Part shown: positions 35,747 to 46,495 of the stretch, piece by piece | How the letters are laid out: each line of letters opens with the position of its first letter | Position numbering within the stretch: position 1 is the stretch's first letter | Source: Rudaea sp. 3F27F6 | GTDB taxonomy: Bacteria; Pseudomonadota; Gammaproteobacteria; Xanthomonadales; Rhodanobacteraceae | Length of the DNA: 64,000 nucleotides | Direction: 5' to 3' | Assembly: GCF_005503555.1 (NCBI RefSeq) | Contig: NZ_SCNG01000003.1 | Coordinates: forward strand, 1-64,000 | The notes under the pieces: generated by a model | What the model was told of the DNA's origin: nothing | Database searches by the model: none | What the model saw: the letters and a program-made list of their open reading frames with translations, nothing else | Program-made: the position numbers and the translations under genes

Positions 35747-35852
35747 TTTTCGATTACCGTTCTGGATCGCGCACAGCGACGGATTGAGCATTTGCTGGCT
35801 TGATCAGGCGCCCGGGCAGACGTGCCTGCATCGAACGAGCAATCATGGGCCG

Positions 35853-37898
35853 CTATTTTTTGAGTAGGCCCCGATTGGGCTGATGCAATTCTACAGGCAT
35901 TCCTACGCCGATCCATTGCCCCCAGCCAGAGCCATCGTCTTCGGCGCGGATCGTGTATCGCGCGCACGCAGGCGCCGCGTGGATGCGTATTGCGGTCCAA
36001 TCGATGACCGGAGGAGGCAGCCCCTCGGTGACGACCTCGCGGACCCCGCCGATATCGCGTTCGATCGACAGTGTGCCGCTACGCACCGGACCCACGACGT
36101 AGGGGACGACTACGTCACCACATGCCTCAAACGGGCCTATGACAAGCTGGCCCGTTTTGCCGTCGGATCCGCTCCACGAAGCGTACAGAGGATAGGGCCA
36201 GTCGGACGATGAAAGCTCTGACGGATATCCATTCAGAGTCCATGCCGGCGACATTTGTGCTGATGTGGAGATGGCGTGATAGTCGGTCTTCTGCAGTAGC
36301 TCTAGGTTTGCCGTACAAGACTTTTCCGGCGTATCGGGAGGCGAGCTCACGAACAGAAAACCTGGGCCGTGAATTGATTGCAAAGTCGATCCGGGCGACC
36401 CGTCGAATGGGCTGGGAAACCGTTCCTCTACCCGATATCCCTTGGCCTGGAGTTCCAGAAGCGTTCGTTTGGACGGAAGATCGCCGAAATCGAAGATCTT
36501 GTGAATGACCGCTCCGCAGAAGGAACCACGCAGCGAAGAAATTTTTGCCGTATCCGCCCACGCGAATAGCACCGGCAAAGAGTGCCGGCTGCCGATGTCC
36601 TTGGTCATCGCTTCGACTCGTTTGTCCCGATCTCCATCAAACAAAGTTTTGTAGAGGGTGGCGCTGACCGAGTATGCGGGCAGCGCGACGAGAACCAGAA
36701 CGACACCTGCCGCAGCAGCCAGCCAGCCGCCGGCGCCGTCGCTGCGCGCATTGAGGGCAGCGCGAATACAGCGACCAAGAAATACAAATCCGAGTGCGGA
36801 CATGGCGAACATAATCGGAAGCGCATGGCTGAAATTGCGTTCGAAGAATGTTCGGGTCTGCATGAAGTACAAAAGAGTCAGCAGCGGGCCGGCGACAGCA
36901 AACAGAACGACATGATTTCTCTCGCGGAGCAAGCTGAAAGCGCCGACGACGAACAAGATCAGCGCCGGCCAGCCTTGCGTATAGGCCAGATAAGCAACGC
37001 CGTTGGCGAGTCGGGCGAGCAAGCCGGCGTCGCCCAGCGTATACGGCCACCAACCGGTGCCGTTGTACTGTTTGAATAAAAATCCGAGGCCATTCAGATA
37101 TTCCCACGGAGCATGCAAAGCATAAGGTGCGCCGTAACCAAAACCGAAAACGATACCGACAAAATAGAGGGCGCATGCCGAAGCAATCGCCCATGGGTGC
37201 GGCAGCGCGTAGGCATAGTGCCGGGAATGCAGGCGCGCGGCGATCGCCAGCAGCGGAAAAGGTAAAAACAGCAGGAAGGTGATCTTCGCTGCGACCAGCA
37301 GGCCGAGGATGAACCCGCTCAAGGCCAGAATCATCCAGATTCTCAGATTGGAGCTGATCTGCACCAGTACGAAAGCCAGGGTTAGAACGGAAACGAATGT
37401 TTCCGGACGGGCATACAGATCGTCCTGGAAAAGCGTCACGTTGCACGCTGTCAACGTGGCTCCGATGACGGCGCCGAAACGGTTCGAGAGTCGCCAGGCG
37501 AGCAGTCCGGCAAGCAAAACGACGATCCCGCCGAAAATGACGTTTTGCTGGCGCAGATTTTTGATCAGCACCGAACTGTTGTTGATGTCCTCGGCACGAT
37601 GACCTAGGAGCTTTTCTATTTTGGCGGCGACCAGGTAGTAGGATGAAAAATTGAACTGATCGTAGCGAAAGCCGACGACGTCGGTGCGCGCCCAATTCGT
37701 ATCCTTGGATTTGGTGGCCAGCACCTTGCCGACGACGGCGCGCGCAATCTCCTCGTCGGGATGCCCGTAATTTCCCGCCAATGCATACCAGTGTGCGCAG
37801 GATGACGCGATGGCAATCGCAAGCAGCAAGACGATCGTGGCACAGCGAGAAGTAGCGAGATCGATGAATCTCTTCGCAGTGGCCGATGTGGACATCAT
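35853..37898 (-). CDS. GT-C/ArnT-like membrane glycosyltransferase
   Basis: This 681-aa protein has about 11-12 transmembrane helices between residues 20 and 420 and a soluble C-terminal domain of about 250 residues. The first periplasmic loop contains YGHPDEEIARA, the acidic motif expected of GT-C (GT39/GT83) enzymes, and a second loop contains FQDDLYARPETF. This architecture fits an enzyme that takes a sugar from polyprenyl phosphate in the periplasm. It overlaps the upstream epimerase gene by four bases. By analogy with the mycobacterial locus it might be an arabinofuranosyltransferase; acceptor unknown. Confidence 0.78.
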   Translation of the reverse strand: MMSTSATAKRFIDLATSRCATIVLLLAIAIASSCAHWYALAGNYGHPDEEIARAVVGKVLATKSKDTNWARTDVVGFRYDQFNFSSYYLVAAKIEKLLGHRAEDINNSSVLIKNLRQQNVIFGGIVVLLAGLLAWRLSNRFGAVIGATLTACNVTLFQDDLYARPETFVSVLTLAFVLVQISSNLRIWMILALSGFILGLLVAAKITFLLFLPFPLLAIAARLHSRHYAYALPHPWAIASACALYFVGIVFGFGYGAPYALHAPWEYLNGLGFLFKQYNGTGWWPYTLGDAGLLARLANGVAYLAYTQGWPALILFVVGAFSLLRERNHVVLFAVAGPLLTLLYFMQTRTFFERNFSHALPIMFAMSALGFVFLGRCIRAALNARSDGAGGWLAAAAGVVLVLVALPAYSVSATLYKTLFDGDRDKRVEAMTKDIGSRHSLPVLFAWADTAKISSLRGSFCGAVIHKIFDFGDLPSKRTLLELQAKGYRVEERFPSPFDGSPGSTLQSIHGPGFLFVSSPPDTPEKSCTANLELLQKTDYHAISTSAQMSPAWTLNGYPSELSSSDWPYPLYASWSGSDGKTGQLVIGPFEACGDVVVPYVVGPVRSGTLSIERDIGGVREVVTEGLPPPVIDWTAIRIHAAPACARYTIRAEDDGSGWGQWIGVGMPVELHQPNRGLLKK

Positions 37899-38839
37899 CT
37901 CTTCAGCACGATGCTGCTATAGCGCGGATCGCAGTAACTTTCGCGCACGGCATCCTCGAACGGCGTCTGCGTCACGCCGAAAGTCGCGCGCGTGTCGACG
38001 CCGTGGAATTCGTCGCCGGCGCTGAGCGCTTTGAGCTGGTCGGCGGTGAACGGCGGTTTGCCGCTGAACAGCGCGTATACCTTGAGGAGGGTGTAGAACA
38101 GTGAATAGGGGATATGCACGATCCAGGTGTGCAGGCCCTTGGCGCGCTTGATCGTGCGGATGATGTCGACATAGTCGATGCGCGTGTCGCCGCAGACGTC
38201 GTAGGCCGCGCCGTCGGGCTGGGTCTCGATGCACTTGGCGATGCAGCGGCAGAAGTCGCGCTCGTACAGCGGCTGGCGCATGTACTTGCCGTCGCCGGGG
38301 ATCGGAAAAACCGGCGTCTTCGCCATGAAGCGCGACAGCCAGCCGAGGTGCTTCGGATCGAACCAGCCGAACATCAAAGTCGGCCGCAGTACGCAGTGCT
38401 TGATGCCGGACTTGACGACCAGTTTCTCCTGGACTTTCTTCGTATTCGTGTAGTCGTCGTCGGCGACCGAATTGACCACGGACGAGGAGATATGTACGAG
38501 GTAGGGCACGTCGTGGCGTTTCACCGCATCGAGCACGATGCGCGTCGCGTCGATGTTGTTGCGCACGAAGATCTGCGAGTCCTTGCCGGTGATCTGCGCA
38601 TGCAGCTGCACGGCACAGGCGGCGCCGGCGAAGCTCGCTTCCCATTCACCGCGCTCGGCGACGTCGGCGAGGATCGCCTGCACGTCCGGATGCAGCCGGC
38701 GCAGGATGCCGAGGTTGTACTCGTGCTTGTCGATGGCGACGAGGTTCGTATAACCCTGCGCCTTGAGTTCGACGATCAGGTTTTGGCCGACGAGGCCTGC
38801 CGCGCCGGTGAGTACGATTTTCGAATCCTTGGCGATCAC
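37895..38839 (-). CDS. NAD-dependent sugar epimerase/dehydratase
   Basis: This 314-aa extended SDR has TGAAGLVGQNL (residues 11-21) for NAD binding, HISSSVVNS with the catalytic Ser, and the YxxxK pair in YTNTKK. ALRPTLMFG-like LRPTLMFGWFDP follows. The substrate is likely a nucleotide or lipid-linked sugar. It follows the DprE2-like gene by 13 bp and overlaps the GT-C gene by four bases, placing it inside the arabinose-like module. Confidence 0.86.
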   Translation of the reverse strand: MIAKDSKIVLTGAAGLVGQNLIVELKAQGYTNLVAIDKHEYNLGILRRLHPDVQAILADVAERGEWEASFAGAACAVQLHAQITGKDSQIFVRNNIDATRIVLDAVKRHDVPYLVHISSSVVNSVADDDYTNTKKVQEKLVVKSGIKHCVLRPTLMFGWFDPKHLGWLSRFMAKTPVFPIPGDGKYMRQPLYERDFCRCIAKCIETQPDGAAYDVCGDTRIDYVDIIRTIKRAKGLHTWIVHIPYSLFYTLLKVYALFSGKPPFTADQLKALSAGDEFHGVDTRATFGVTQTPFEDAVRESYCDPRYSSIVLKR

Positions 38840-38852
38840 GCGATGCGGTCCG

Positions 38853-39593
38853 TCACAGTTTGAGCTTTTTGAAAATCGGTTCGGGAATGTGCTTGATGAT
38901 CAGCATGATCAGGCTCCAGAACCACGGCAGATAGACGACACTTCGGCGCTTGTCGATCGCGTGCACGATGCCGGCGGCGATCTGGTCGGGCTTGGCCCAT
39001 AGCGCGCCTTTGTTGGCGATCGCCGCGGTCATCGGCGTGTCGACGAAACCGGGCTTGATCGTGAGCACGTCGACGTTGGACTTCGCCAGGCGCTGGCGCA
39101 GGCCGGAAAGAAACGCGCTGACCGCGGCCTTGGCCGAACCGTAGGCGTAGTTGCTCTGCCGGCCGCGGTCGCCGGCGACCGAAGAAATCACCGCGAGCGT
39201 GCCGTTTTTGCGTGCCTCGAACAGATTCGCGAGCGTCGTGAGCAAGGCCATTGTCGACAGAGCGTTGACGTTGAACTCGCGGCGCAAGGCGTCGACGGAT
39301 TTCTCGCATTCGGCTTGGTCTGACAGCGTGCCGTGCGCGATCAGCACGGTGTCGAGGCCGCCGAGTTCACGCTCGGCCTGGTCGATCACCGCCTGGTGCG
39401 CGGCGAAGTCGGCGACATCGAGGGTCGCGTGCGCTGCGCGCACCGCGCCGCGCACGCCGAGATCGGTGGCGATCGCCTGCAGGCGGTCGGCATTGCGCGC
39501 GACGAGGAACAGGGCGTCGCCGCGCGTGGCGAAGATGCGCGCCGTGGCTTCGGCGATGGCCGAGGTCGCTCCGATGATCAAGACTTTACGCAT
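38853..39593 (-). CDS. DprE2-like short-chain dehydrogenase
   Basis: This 246-aa classical SDR has the cofactor motif IIGATSAIAEATARIF (7-21), NAHG-type IAHGTLSD, and the catalytic Ser in VISSVAG with Tyr151/Lys155 in YAYGSAK. The C-terminal helix (LPWFWSLIMLIIKHIPEP) is hydrophobic, as in DprE2, which reduces the 2-keto intermediate of decaprenylphosphoryl-ribose to the arabino epimer. The pairing with the DprE1-like gene four bases upstream supports this assignment. Known DprE1/DprE2 pairs act on polyprenyl-phosphate sugars; the lipid here is likely undecaprenyl. Confidence 0.85.
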   Translation of the reverse strand: MRKVLIIGATSAIAEATARIFATRGDALFLVARNADRLQAIATDLGVRGAVRAAHATLDVADFAAHQAVIDQAERELGGLDTVLIAHGTLSDQAECEKSVDALRREFNVNALSTMALLTTLANLFEARKNGTLAVISSVAGDRGRQSNYAYGSAKAAVSAFLSGLRQRLAKSNVDVLTIKPGFVDTPMTAAIANKGALWAKPDQIAAGIVHAIDKRRSVVYLPWFWSLIMLIIKHIPEPIFKKLKL

Positions 39594-39597
39594 AAGC

Positions 39598-40893
39598 TCA
39601 TTCCATCACGCGGCGCCAGAAGCCGGAAGAAAATTTCGGGTCGATAGCGCCGCGCATTTCCTGCCAGCGCGGAAAATATTGCCGAAAGCGTGCGCCGTTC
39701 ATGCGCGCGTCCTTGGCTGGATAGACCGCGCCGCCTGCGGCGGCGGTGATCTCGTCGAGGCGGTCGAGCAGGGCAAACGTCGCGGCACCGCGGTTCGGAA
39801 AATCGAGCGCGAGCGTCGTCCCCGCGCGCGGGAACGAGAGTATACCCGCCGCCGGCCGGTCGGCGAACACCTTGAGTACGGCCAGGAACGAGCCGCTGCC
39901 GCTGGCCGCGATCGTGCGCAGCAGCTCGGCGGTGGCGGTCTCCGCGGCGGCCGGCGGCACGACGCACTGGTATTGCAGGAATCCGCGCGGACCGTAGATG
40001 CGGTTCCATTCGCCGATCGCATCGAGCGGATAGAAGTACGGCTCGTAGTGCACGATCTCATGGCCTTCGTGAGCACGGCGGAAATACAGCTCGTTGAAGG
40101 CGGACAGGCTCAAGCCGTTGATCAGCGAAATCGGCGGCGTGAACGGTACGCTGAGCCGGCGCTGGCGCGGCGCAGCGATGGCGGCATTCGCCGGCGCATG
40201 GTTGGCGCTGTAGAAAATGCCGCGACCGAAGCGGTCGCCGCGGGCCGTGCAATCGATCCAGGCGACGGTGTAGGCGTAGTCGCGCTCGGACTGCGCTGAC
40301 AGCGAGAAGAATTCGGCGAGGTTGCCGAAGCGCCGCGTCTCCTGCGCCATCCACGGACTGGCGATGCGCTGCAGGCGGAATTCCGCCCAGACGATCACGC
40401 CGGTCAGGCCGAGGCCGCCGATTGTCGCAGCGTAGAGGTCCGCGTTCTCGTCCGCACTGCATTCCAGGCGTCGGCCGTCCGAACGCAGCAGCTCGAATCG
40501 GAGCAGATGCTCGCCGAACGTGCCGGCGACATGGTGATTCTTGCCGTGCACGTCGTTGGCGATCGCGCCGCCGACGGTGATGTAGCGCGTACCCGGCGTG
40601 ACCGGCAGAAACCAGCCCTGCGGTACGGCGAAATCGAGGATGTCCGCGAACAGCACGCCGGCCTCGCAGCGCAGGATGCCGCTGGCCGGGTCGAAGGCGA
40701 TGTAGCGGTCGAGTCCGCGCGTATGCAGCAAGGTGTTGCCGTCGTTGAGGCAAACGTCGCCGTAGCTACGGCCGTTGCCGTAAGCGAGCACGCTGCCTTC
40801 GGCGTCGGGCAGTCCTTCGTCGCGCCAATGCAGCGGCGCGACCGTCTGCTTAGCGCGCGGATAGCGGCCCCACGATGTCCCGACCGCGGGCAT
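39598..40893 (-). CDS. DprE1-like FAD-linked oxidase
   Basis: This 431-aa protein has a PCMH/FAD-binding-4 domain: YGNGRSYGDVCLND (38-51), TPGTRYITVGGAIANDVHGKN with the HGKNHH motif near 116-121, and IGGLGLTGVI. The ALO-type C-terminal domain holds YPAKDAR with Lys394 at the place of the DprE1 active-site lysine. It should oxidise the 2-OH of a polyprenylphosphoryl ribose. The residue aligning with mycobacterial Cys387 is Ala362 (TLALDFP). A single base separates it from the UbiA gene upstream. Confidence 0.86.
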   Translation of the reverse strand: MPAVGTSWGRYPRAKQTVAPLHWRDEGLPDAEGSVLAYGNGRSYGDVCLNDGNTLLHTRGLDRYIAFDPASGILRCEAGVLFADILDFAVPQGWFLPVTPGTRYITVGGAIANDVHGKNHHVAGTFGEHLLRFELLRSDGRRLECSADENADLYAATIGGLGLTGVIVWAEFRLQRIASPWMAQETRRFGNLAEFFSLSAQSERDYAYTVAWIDCTARGDRFGRGIFYSANHAPANAAIAAPRQRRLSVPFTPPISLINGLSLSAFNELYFRRAHEGHEIVHYEPYFYPLDAIGEWNRIYGPRGFLQYQCVVPPAAAETATAELLRTIAASGSGSFLAVLKVFADRPAAGILSFPRAGTTLALDFPNRGAATFALLDRLDEITAAAGGAVYPAKDARMNGARFRQYFPRWQEMRGAIDPKFSSGFWRRVME

Positions 40894-40894
40894 G

Positions 40895-42322
40895 TCAGAT
40901 GGCCACGACGATCACGATGGCGCACAGCGCCAGAACGACTCGGCTGACATAGTCGGTCAACGCGAACACCACCGGATCGTCGTCCATCAGACCACGATGC
41001 GCCTTGAGCCAGACGCGGCTGACCCAGTAGAGCAGCAGCGGGCAGAGCAGCCACAGCACCTGCTGGTGCCGGTACAGCACTTCGCTCGCCGAACTGTTGA
41101 TGTATAGCGCGAGCACGAGCACGGCGAGATAGCCGCTGGCGCCGCCGAGCGACTGGATCAGGCTCAGATCGTCGGTTTCGTAGCCGCGCCCGTCGGTGCG
41201 GCTGCGGCCTTGCTGGAGCAGGCTGCGCAGTTCGGTATAGCGTTTGACCAGGGCCAGACTGAGGAACAGGAACATCGAGAACGCGAGCAGCCAGAACGAC
41301 GGCGCCGAATGGATCGCGACGGTGCCGGCGATGATGCGCACGGTATAGAGCGCGGCGAGCACGACGGTGTCGAGCATCGCGATGCGCTTGAGTCGGAATG
41401 AATAGGCCAGGGTCAGCAACCAGTAGCCGAACAGCACGATCGCGAACTTCGCCCCGACCGCGATCGCTAGCGCGAAAGCGGCAACGGTCAGCGCCGGCGC
41501 GGCGACGAGACCGGAGGCGAGCGCCAGCGTGCCGGCCGCGAACGGACGCAGCCGCTTGCGCGGATGATTGCGGTCCGACTCGAGATCGAGCAGATCGTTG
41601 AGCACGTAGACGCCCGAAGCGCACAGGCCGAAGCTGACGAAGGCCAGCAGCGACAGCACGACGGCTTCGACCTGGAACAGCTTGTGCGAGGCGAGCAGGG
41701 GCAGGAATACGAGCAGGTTCTTCAGCCACTGATGCAGGCGCAGCGCCTTGATCCAGGTGCGCAGGCCGCCGCCGTTGTGCGGCAGCACCTGTTCGACCGA
41801 GGTCACCGCGGCCGCGCGCCGGGCGAGGCCGTCGCTTGCGTTGACCACGATCGCGCTGCGCGCGTACTGCCAGACTTTCAGGTCGGGCGCGGCATTGCCG
41901 GCATAGTCGAAGCCGCGTTCGCCGTAAAGTTCGACGAGAGCCTGGGCCTTGTTCGATCCGGCCAGATTGCGTTCGCCGTCGCTCGCGATCACCTCGTCGA
42001 ACACGCCGAGATGGGCGGCGACGGCATCGGCGTACTTGCGGTCGGATGCGGTGCAGAGCACGCGATGCCGCGACGAGTCGCGCAACCGGTCGACGACGCG
42101 GTCGTCGTACGGCAGCAGCGAGACATCGACCTCGCTGCGCGCGGCGATCTCGCGCTTCATCGCCGCCTTGCCGCGCAGCAGCCACGCGCCGCAGCGCAGA
42201 ATGTTGAGCGGATTGCGGCGTATCAGTCCGAGTGCGGACTCGATTAGCAGGTCCGAACGGATCAGCGTGCCGTCAAGATCGACGCAGAGCGGAATGTCGT
42301 CGCGTTGCTGGGCGGCCGTCAT
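40895..42322 (-). CDS. HAD-UbiA fusion, decaprenyl-phosphate phosphoribosyltransferase-like
   Basis: This 475-aa protein joins an N-terminal HAD phosphatase (DLDGTL at 15-20; TASD near 91-94; GDxxND-like YAGNAAPD near 140-147) to a C-terminal UbiA prenyltransferase of about nine helices. The UbiA motif NDLLDLESDRNHP is at 242-254, with a second site at RIAMLDTVVLAALYTVR. UbiA homologues in arabinan-making actinobacteria attach PRPP to decaprenyl phosphate; the HAD part could remove the 5-phosphate. ATG 42322 lies nine bases after the acetoacetyl-CoA synthetase stop. The set UbiA-DprE1-DprE2 supports a polyprenyl-phospho-ribose/arabinose pathway. Confidence 0.87.
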   Translation of the reverse strand: MTAAQQRDDIPLCVDLDGTLIRSDLLIESALGLIRRNPLNILRCGAWLLRGKAAMKREIAARSEVDVSLLPYDDRVVDRLRDSSRHRVLCTASDRKYADAVAAHLGVFDEVIASDGERNLAGSNKAQALVELYGERGFDYAGNAAPDLKVWQYARSAIVVNASDGLARRAAAVTSVEQVLPHNGGGLRTWIKALRLHQWLKNLLVFLPLLASHKLFQVEAVVLSLLAFVSFGLCASGVYVLNDLLDLESDRNHPRKRLRPFAAGTLALASGLVAAPALTVAAFALAIAVGAKFAIVLFGYWLLTLAYSFRLKRIAMLDTVVLAALYTVRIIAGTVAIHSAPSFWLLAFSMFLFLSLALVKRYTELRSLLQQGRSRTDGRGYETDDLSLIQSLGGASGYLAVLVLALYINSSASEVLYRHQQVLWLLCPLLLYWVSRVWLKAHRGLMDDDPVVFALTDYVSRVVLALCAIVIVVAI

Positions 42323-42331
42323 CGGTCAAGC

Positions 42332-44290
<1,959 letters not shown>

Positions 44291-44327
44291 GCGGCGTTCC
44301 CTTTTAGGCGATATCCGGCGAGGGCCG

Positions 44328-44333
44328 ATTATA
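44328..44333 (-). promoter_or_regulatory. candidate -10 box for acetoacetyl-CoA synthetase
   Basis: A perfect TATAAT on the minus strand lies about 38 bases upstream of the aacS ATG, but the -35 position (17-nt spacing) is poor. It is the best promoter-like signal in the 203-bp gap before etfA. Confidence 0.35.
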
Positions 44334-44493
44334 AATCAGCGCTGCGAGGCTCTGTGTGACGGCGAGGAAACCTCGGAGCAAAGCGACGCGGAGGCGATTC
44401 GATGAGCGGTTCGACGCGTCGAACCGGGACTTTCGGTGTTTGCGGCGACTGCCGCGGGCGCAGTGATCGCGCCCGGCGGCGGCCGCTTCGGCC

Positions 44494-45435
44494 TTATCCC
44501 AGCGCCGCTTCGAGTTCCGGAATGATCTTGAACAGATCGCCGACGAGGCCGATGTCGGCGACTTCGAAGATCGGCGCTTCGCCGTCCTTGTTGATCGCGA
44601 CGATCGTGCCGGCGTCCTTGATCCCGGTCAGATGCTGGATCGCGCCCGAGATGCCGATCGCCATATACAGTTCCGGTGCGATGATCTTGCCGGTCTGGCC
44701 GACCTGAAGATCGCTCGGCACGTAGCCCGCGTCGACCGCGGCGCGCGAGGCGCCGACCGCCGCGCCGAGCTTGTCGGCGAGCTTGAAGATGATCGCGAAA
44801 TTCTCCGCCGAACCGACGCCGCGGCCGCCCGAGACGACGCGGCCGGCGCTCTGCAGGTCGGGGCGTTCGCTCGAACCCTGGGCAAGCTCGACGAAGCGCG
44901 TATGCGTCGGCAGCTCGGCGCTGAGGCTGAGCGCTTCGACCGGCGCGCTGCCGCCGTCCGCCGCCGCGGCCCACGAAGCCGTGCGCACGGTGGCGACGAG
45001 TACCTGATCGGCCGGTGCCTGCACCGTGATGATCGCGTTGCCGGCGTAGATCGGACGCGTGAAGGTGTGCGCGTCGATCACGCTGATGACGTCGCTGACC
45101 TGGGCGACGCCGAGCAGGGCGGCGACGCGCGGAGCGAGGTCCTTGCCGAACGTCGTCGACGGCGCGAGCACGTGGCTGTAGCCCGCCGCCGCGGCGACGA
45201 TCTGCGGCGCATACACCGCGGCGAGCGCGTGCTGGTTCGCCGCATTGGCGACGGTCAGCACCTTGGTCACGCCGGCGATTTTCGCCGCTTCGGCGGCGAT
45301 CGCGTCGGGCGCGTCGGCGAGCACGAGCACGTCGATCGCGTCGGCCTTGATTGCCTGCGCGCAGCTCACGCAGCGTGCCGTGCTGGAATTGAGTTTGCCG
45401 TTGAGATGCTCGGCGATGATCAGAATTTTGGACAT
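44494..45435 (-). CDS. etfA: electron transfer flavoprotein alpha subunit
   Basis: This 313-aa protein is the FAD-carrying ETF subunit that passes electrons from acyl-CoA and other dehydrogenases to ETF-quinone oxidoreductase. Visible marks are the start [55 protein letters not shown] and [20 protein letters not shown], the last two forming the FAD site. It follows etfB, separated from it by a 158-bp gap filled with inverted repeats. The heterodimer with EtfB is the standard arrangement. Confidence 0.96.
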   Translation of the reverse strand: MSKILIIAEHLNGKLNSSTARCVSCAQAIKADAIDVLVLADAPDAIAAEAAKIAGVTKVLTVANAANQHALAAVYAPQIVAAAAGYSHVLAPSTTFGKDLAPRVAALLGVAQVSDVISVIDAHTFTRPIYAGNAIITVQAPADQVLVATVRTASWAAAADGGSAPVEALSLSAELPTHTRFVELAQGSSERPDLQSAGRVVSGGRGVGSAENFAIIFKLADKLGAAVGASRAAVDAGYVPSDLQVGQTGKIIAPELYMAIGISGAIQHLTGIKDAGTIVAINKDGEAPIFEVADIGLVGDLFKIIPELEAALG

Positions 45436-45452
45436 CGGAGTTTCCTTTGCTT

Positions 45453-45588
45453 CCCTTCTCCGGTCGGGAGAAGGTGGCGCGGCAGCGCCGGATGAGGGAA
45501 AGGCCTTGCGCTTTCAGTGGAGCCTGCGGTTGCGGATGGGCTCTTCCCTCATCCGCCCTGCGGGCACCTTCGTCCCGGCGGGAGAAGG
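45453..45588. repeat. paired inverted repeat in the etfB-etfA gap
   Basis: Two arms of about 45 bp (45453-45499 and 45544-45588) are near-reverse complements, carrying CCTTCTCC...GGAGAAGG and GGATGAGGGAA/TTCCCTCATCC. They fill most of the spacer between etfB and etfA and match a widely dispersed REP-like element of high-GC proteobacteria. Confidence 0.7.
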
Positions 45589-45593
45589 AAGAA

Positions 45594-46340
45594 CTAGAGC
45601 AGGCCTTTCGTCTTCAAAGCGGCGACGAGTTCCGCGGCGTCCTTCACCATCACACCTTTGCTGCGCTTCGCCGGCGCCGCGTAGTTCATCGTCTTCAGCG
45701 TATCGCCCGAGGCGATGCCGAGGTCGGCGAGCTGCAGGGTTTCGAGCGGCTTCGACTTGGCTTTCATGATGTCGGGCAGCTTGATGAAGCGCGGTTCGTT
45801 CAAGCGCAGGTCGGTCGTGATCACGGCCGGCAGATCGACTTCGATCGTTTCCAGCCCGGCGTCGACTTCGCGCGTCACTTTCGCCGCGCCGCCGTTGACT
45901 TCGACCTTGGAGGCGAATGTCGCCTGCGGCCGGTTCCACAGCGCGGCGAGCATCTGCCCGGTCTGGTTGCAGTCGTCGTCGATGGCCTGCTTGCCGAGGA
46001 TGACGATCTGCGGCTGTTCTTTCTCGATCAGCTTGAGGAAAGCGCGCGCCGCGGTCAGCGGCTGGATCGCATCGTTGGTGACGAGGTGGATCGCGCGGTT
46101 TGCGCCCATCGCCAGGCCGTTGCGCAGGTGCGCCTGTGCGTCGGCCGGCGCGATCGTGGCGACAACGACTTCGCTCGCGATGCCTTTCTCACGCAGGCGC
46201 AGCGCTTCTTCGAGCGCGATGTCGTCGAACGGATTGGCCGAGAGCTTGACGCCGGAGGTTTCCACGCCCGAGCCGTCGGGTTTGACCTGAATGCGCACGT
46301 TGTAATCGACGACGCGCTTGTAACCGACAAGAATTTTCAT
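45594..46340 (-). CDS. etfB: electron transfer flavoprotein beta subunit
   Basis: This 248-aa protein is the AMP-binding ETF subunit. It starts MKILVGYKRVVDYNVRI and contains NPFDDIALEEALRLRE, GKQAIDDDCNQTGQMLAALW and TTDLRLNEPRFIKLPDIMKAK, all typical of EtfB including the recognition loop. ATG 46340 was chosen over the upstream in-frame start because it matches the family N-terminus. It precedes etfA in the transcript. Confidence 0.96.
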   Translation of the reverse strand: MKILVGYKRVVDYNVRIQVKPDGSGVETSGVKLSANPFDDIALEEALRLREKGIASEVVVATIAPADAQAHLRNGLAMGANRAIHLVTNDAIQPLTAARAFLKLIEKEQPQIVILGKQAIDDDCNQTGQMLAALWNRPQATFASKVEVNGGAAKVTREVDAGLETIEVDLPAVITTDLRLNEPRFIKLPDIMKAKSKPLETLQLADLGIASGDTLKTMNYAAPAKRSKGVMVKDAAELVAALKTKGLL

Positions 46341-46495
46341 CGATCGCGTATTCCCTGCTGTGGGTTCCGTACGCAAGCGTAGCGGAGGGGGAATGCGATT
46401 CTACCCGATTGATTGGAGCAAAAGCTCCACGCCGCCGCAGCGCACTTTGCCGGCCGGCCGGGCCATGAACGGACGCCAAGCGCGGTCGTTCGGCA

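Noticed and set aside
40404-42185. 593-codon alternative frame over the DprE1-like and UbiA-like genes
   Set aside because: Same strand but another frame; it is Arg/Ala-rich with no helices or motifs, while the chosen frames show FAD-binding and UbiA motifs.
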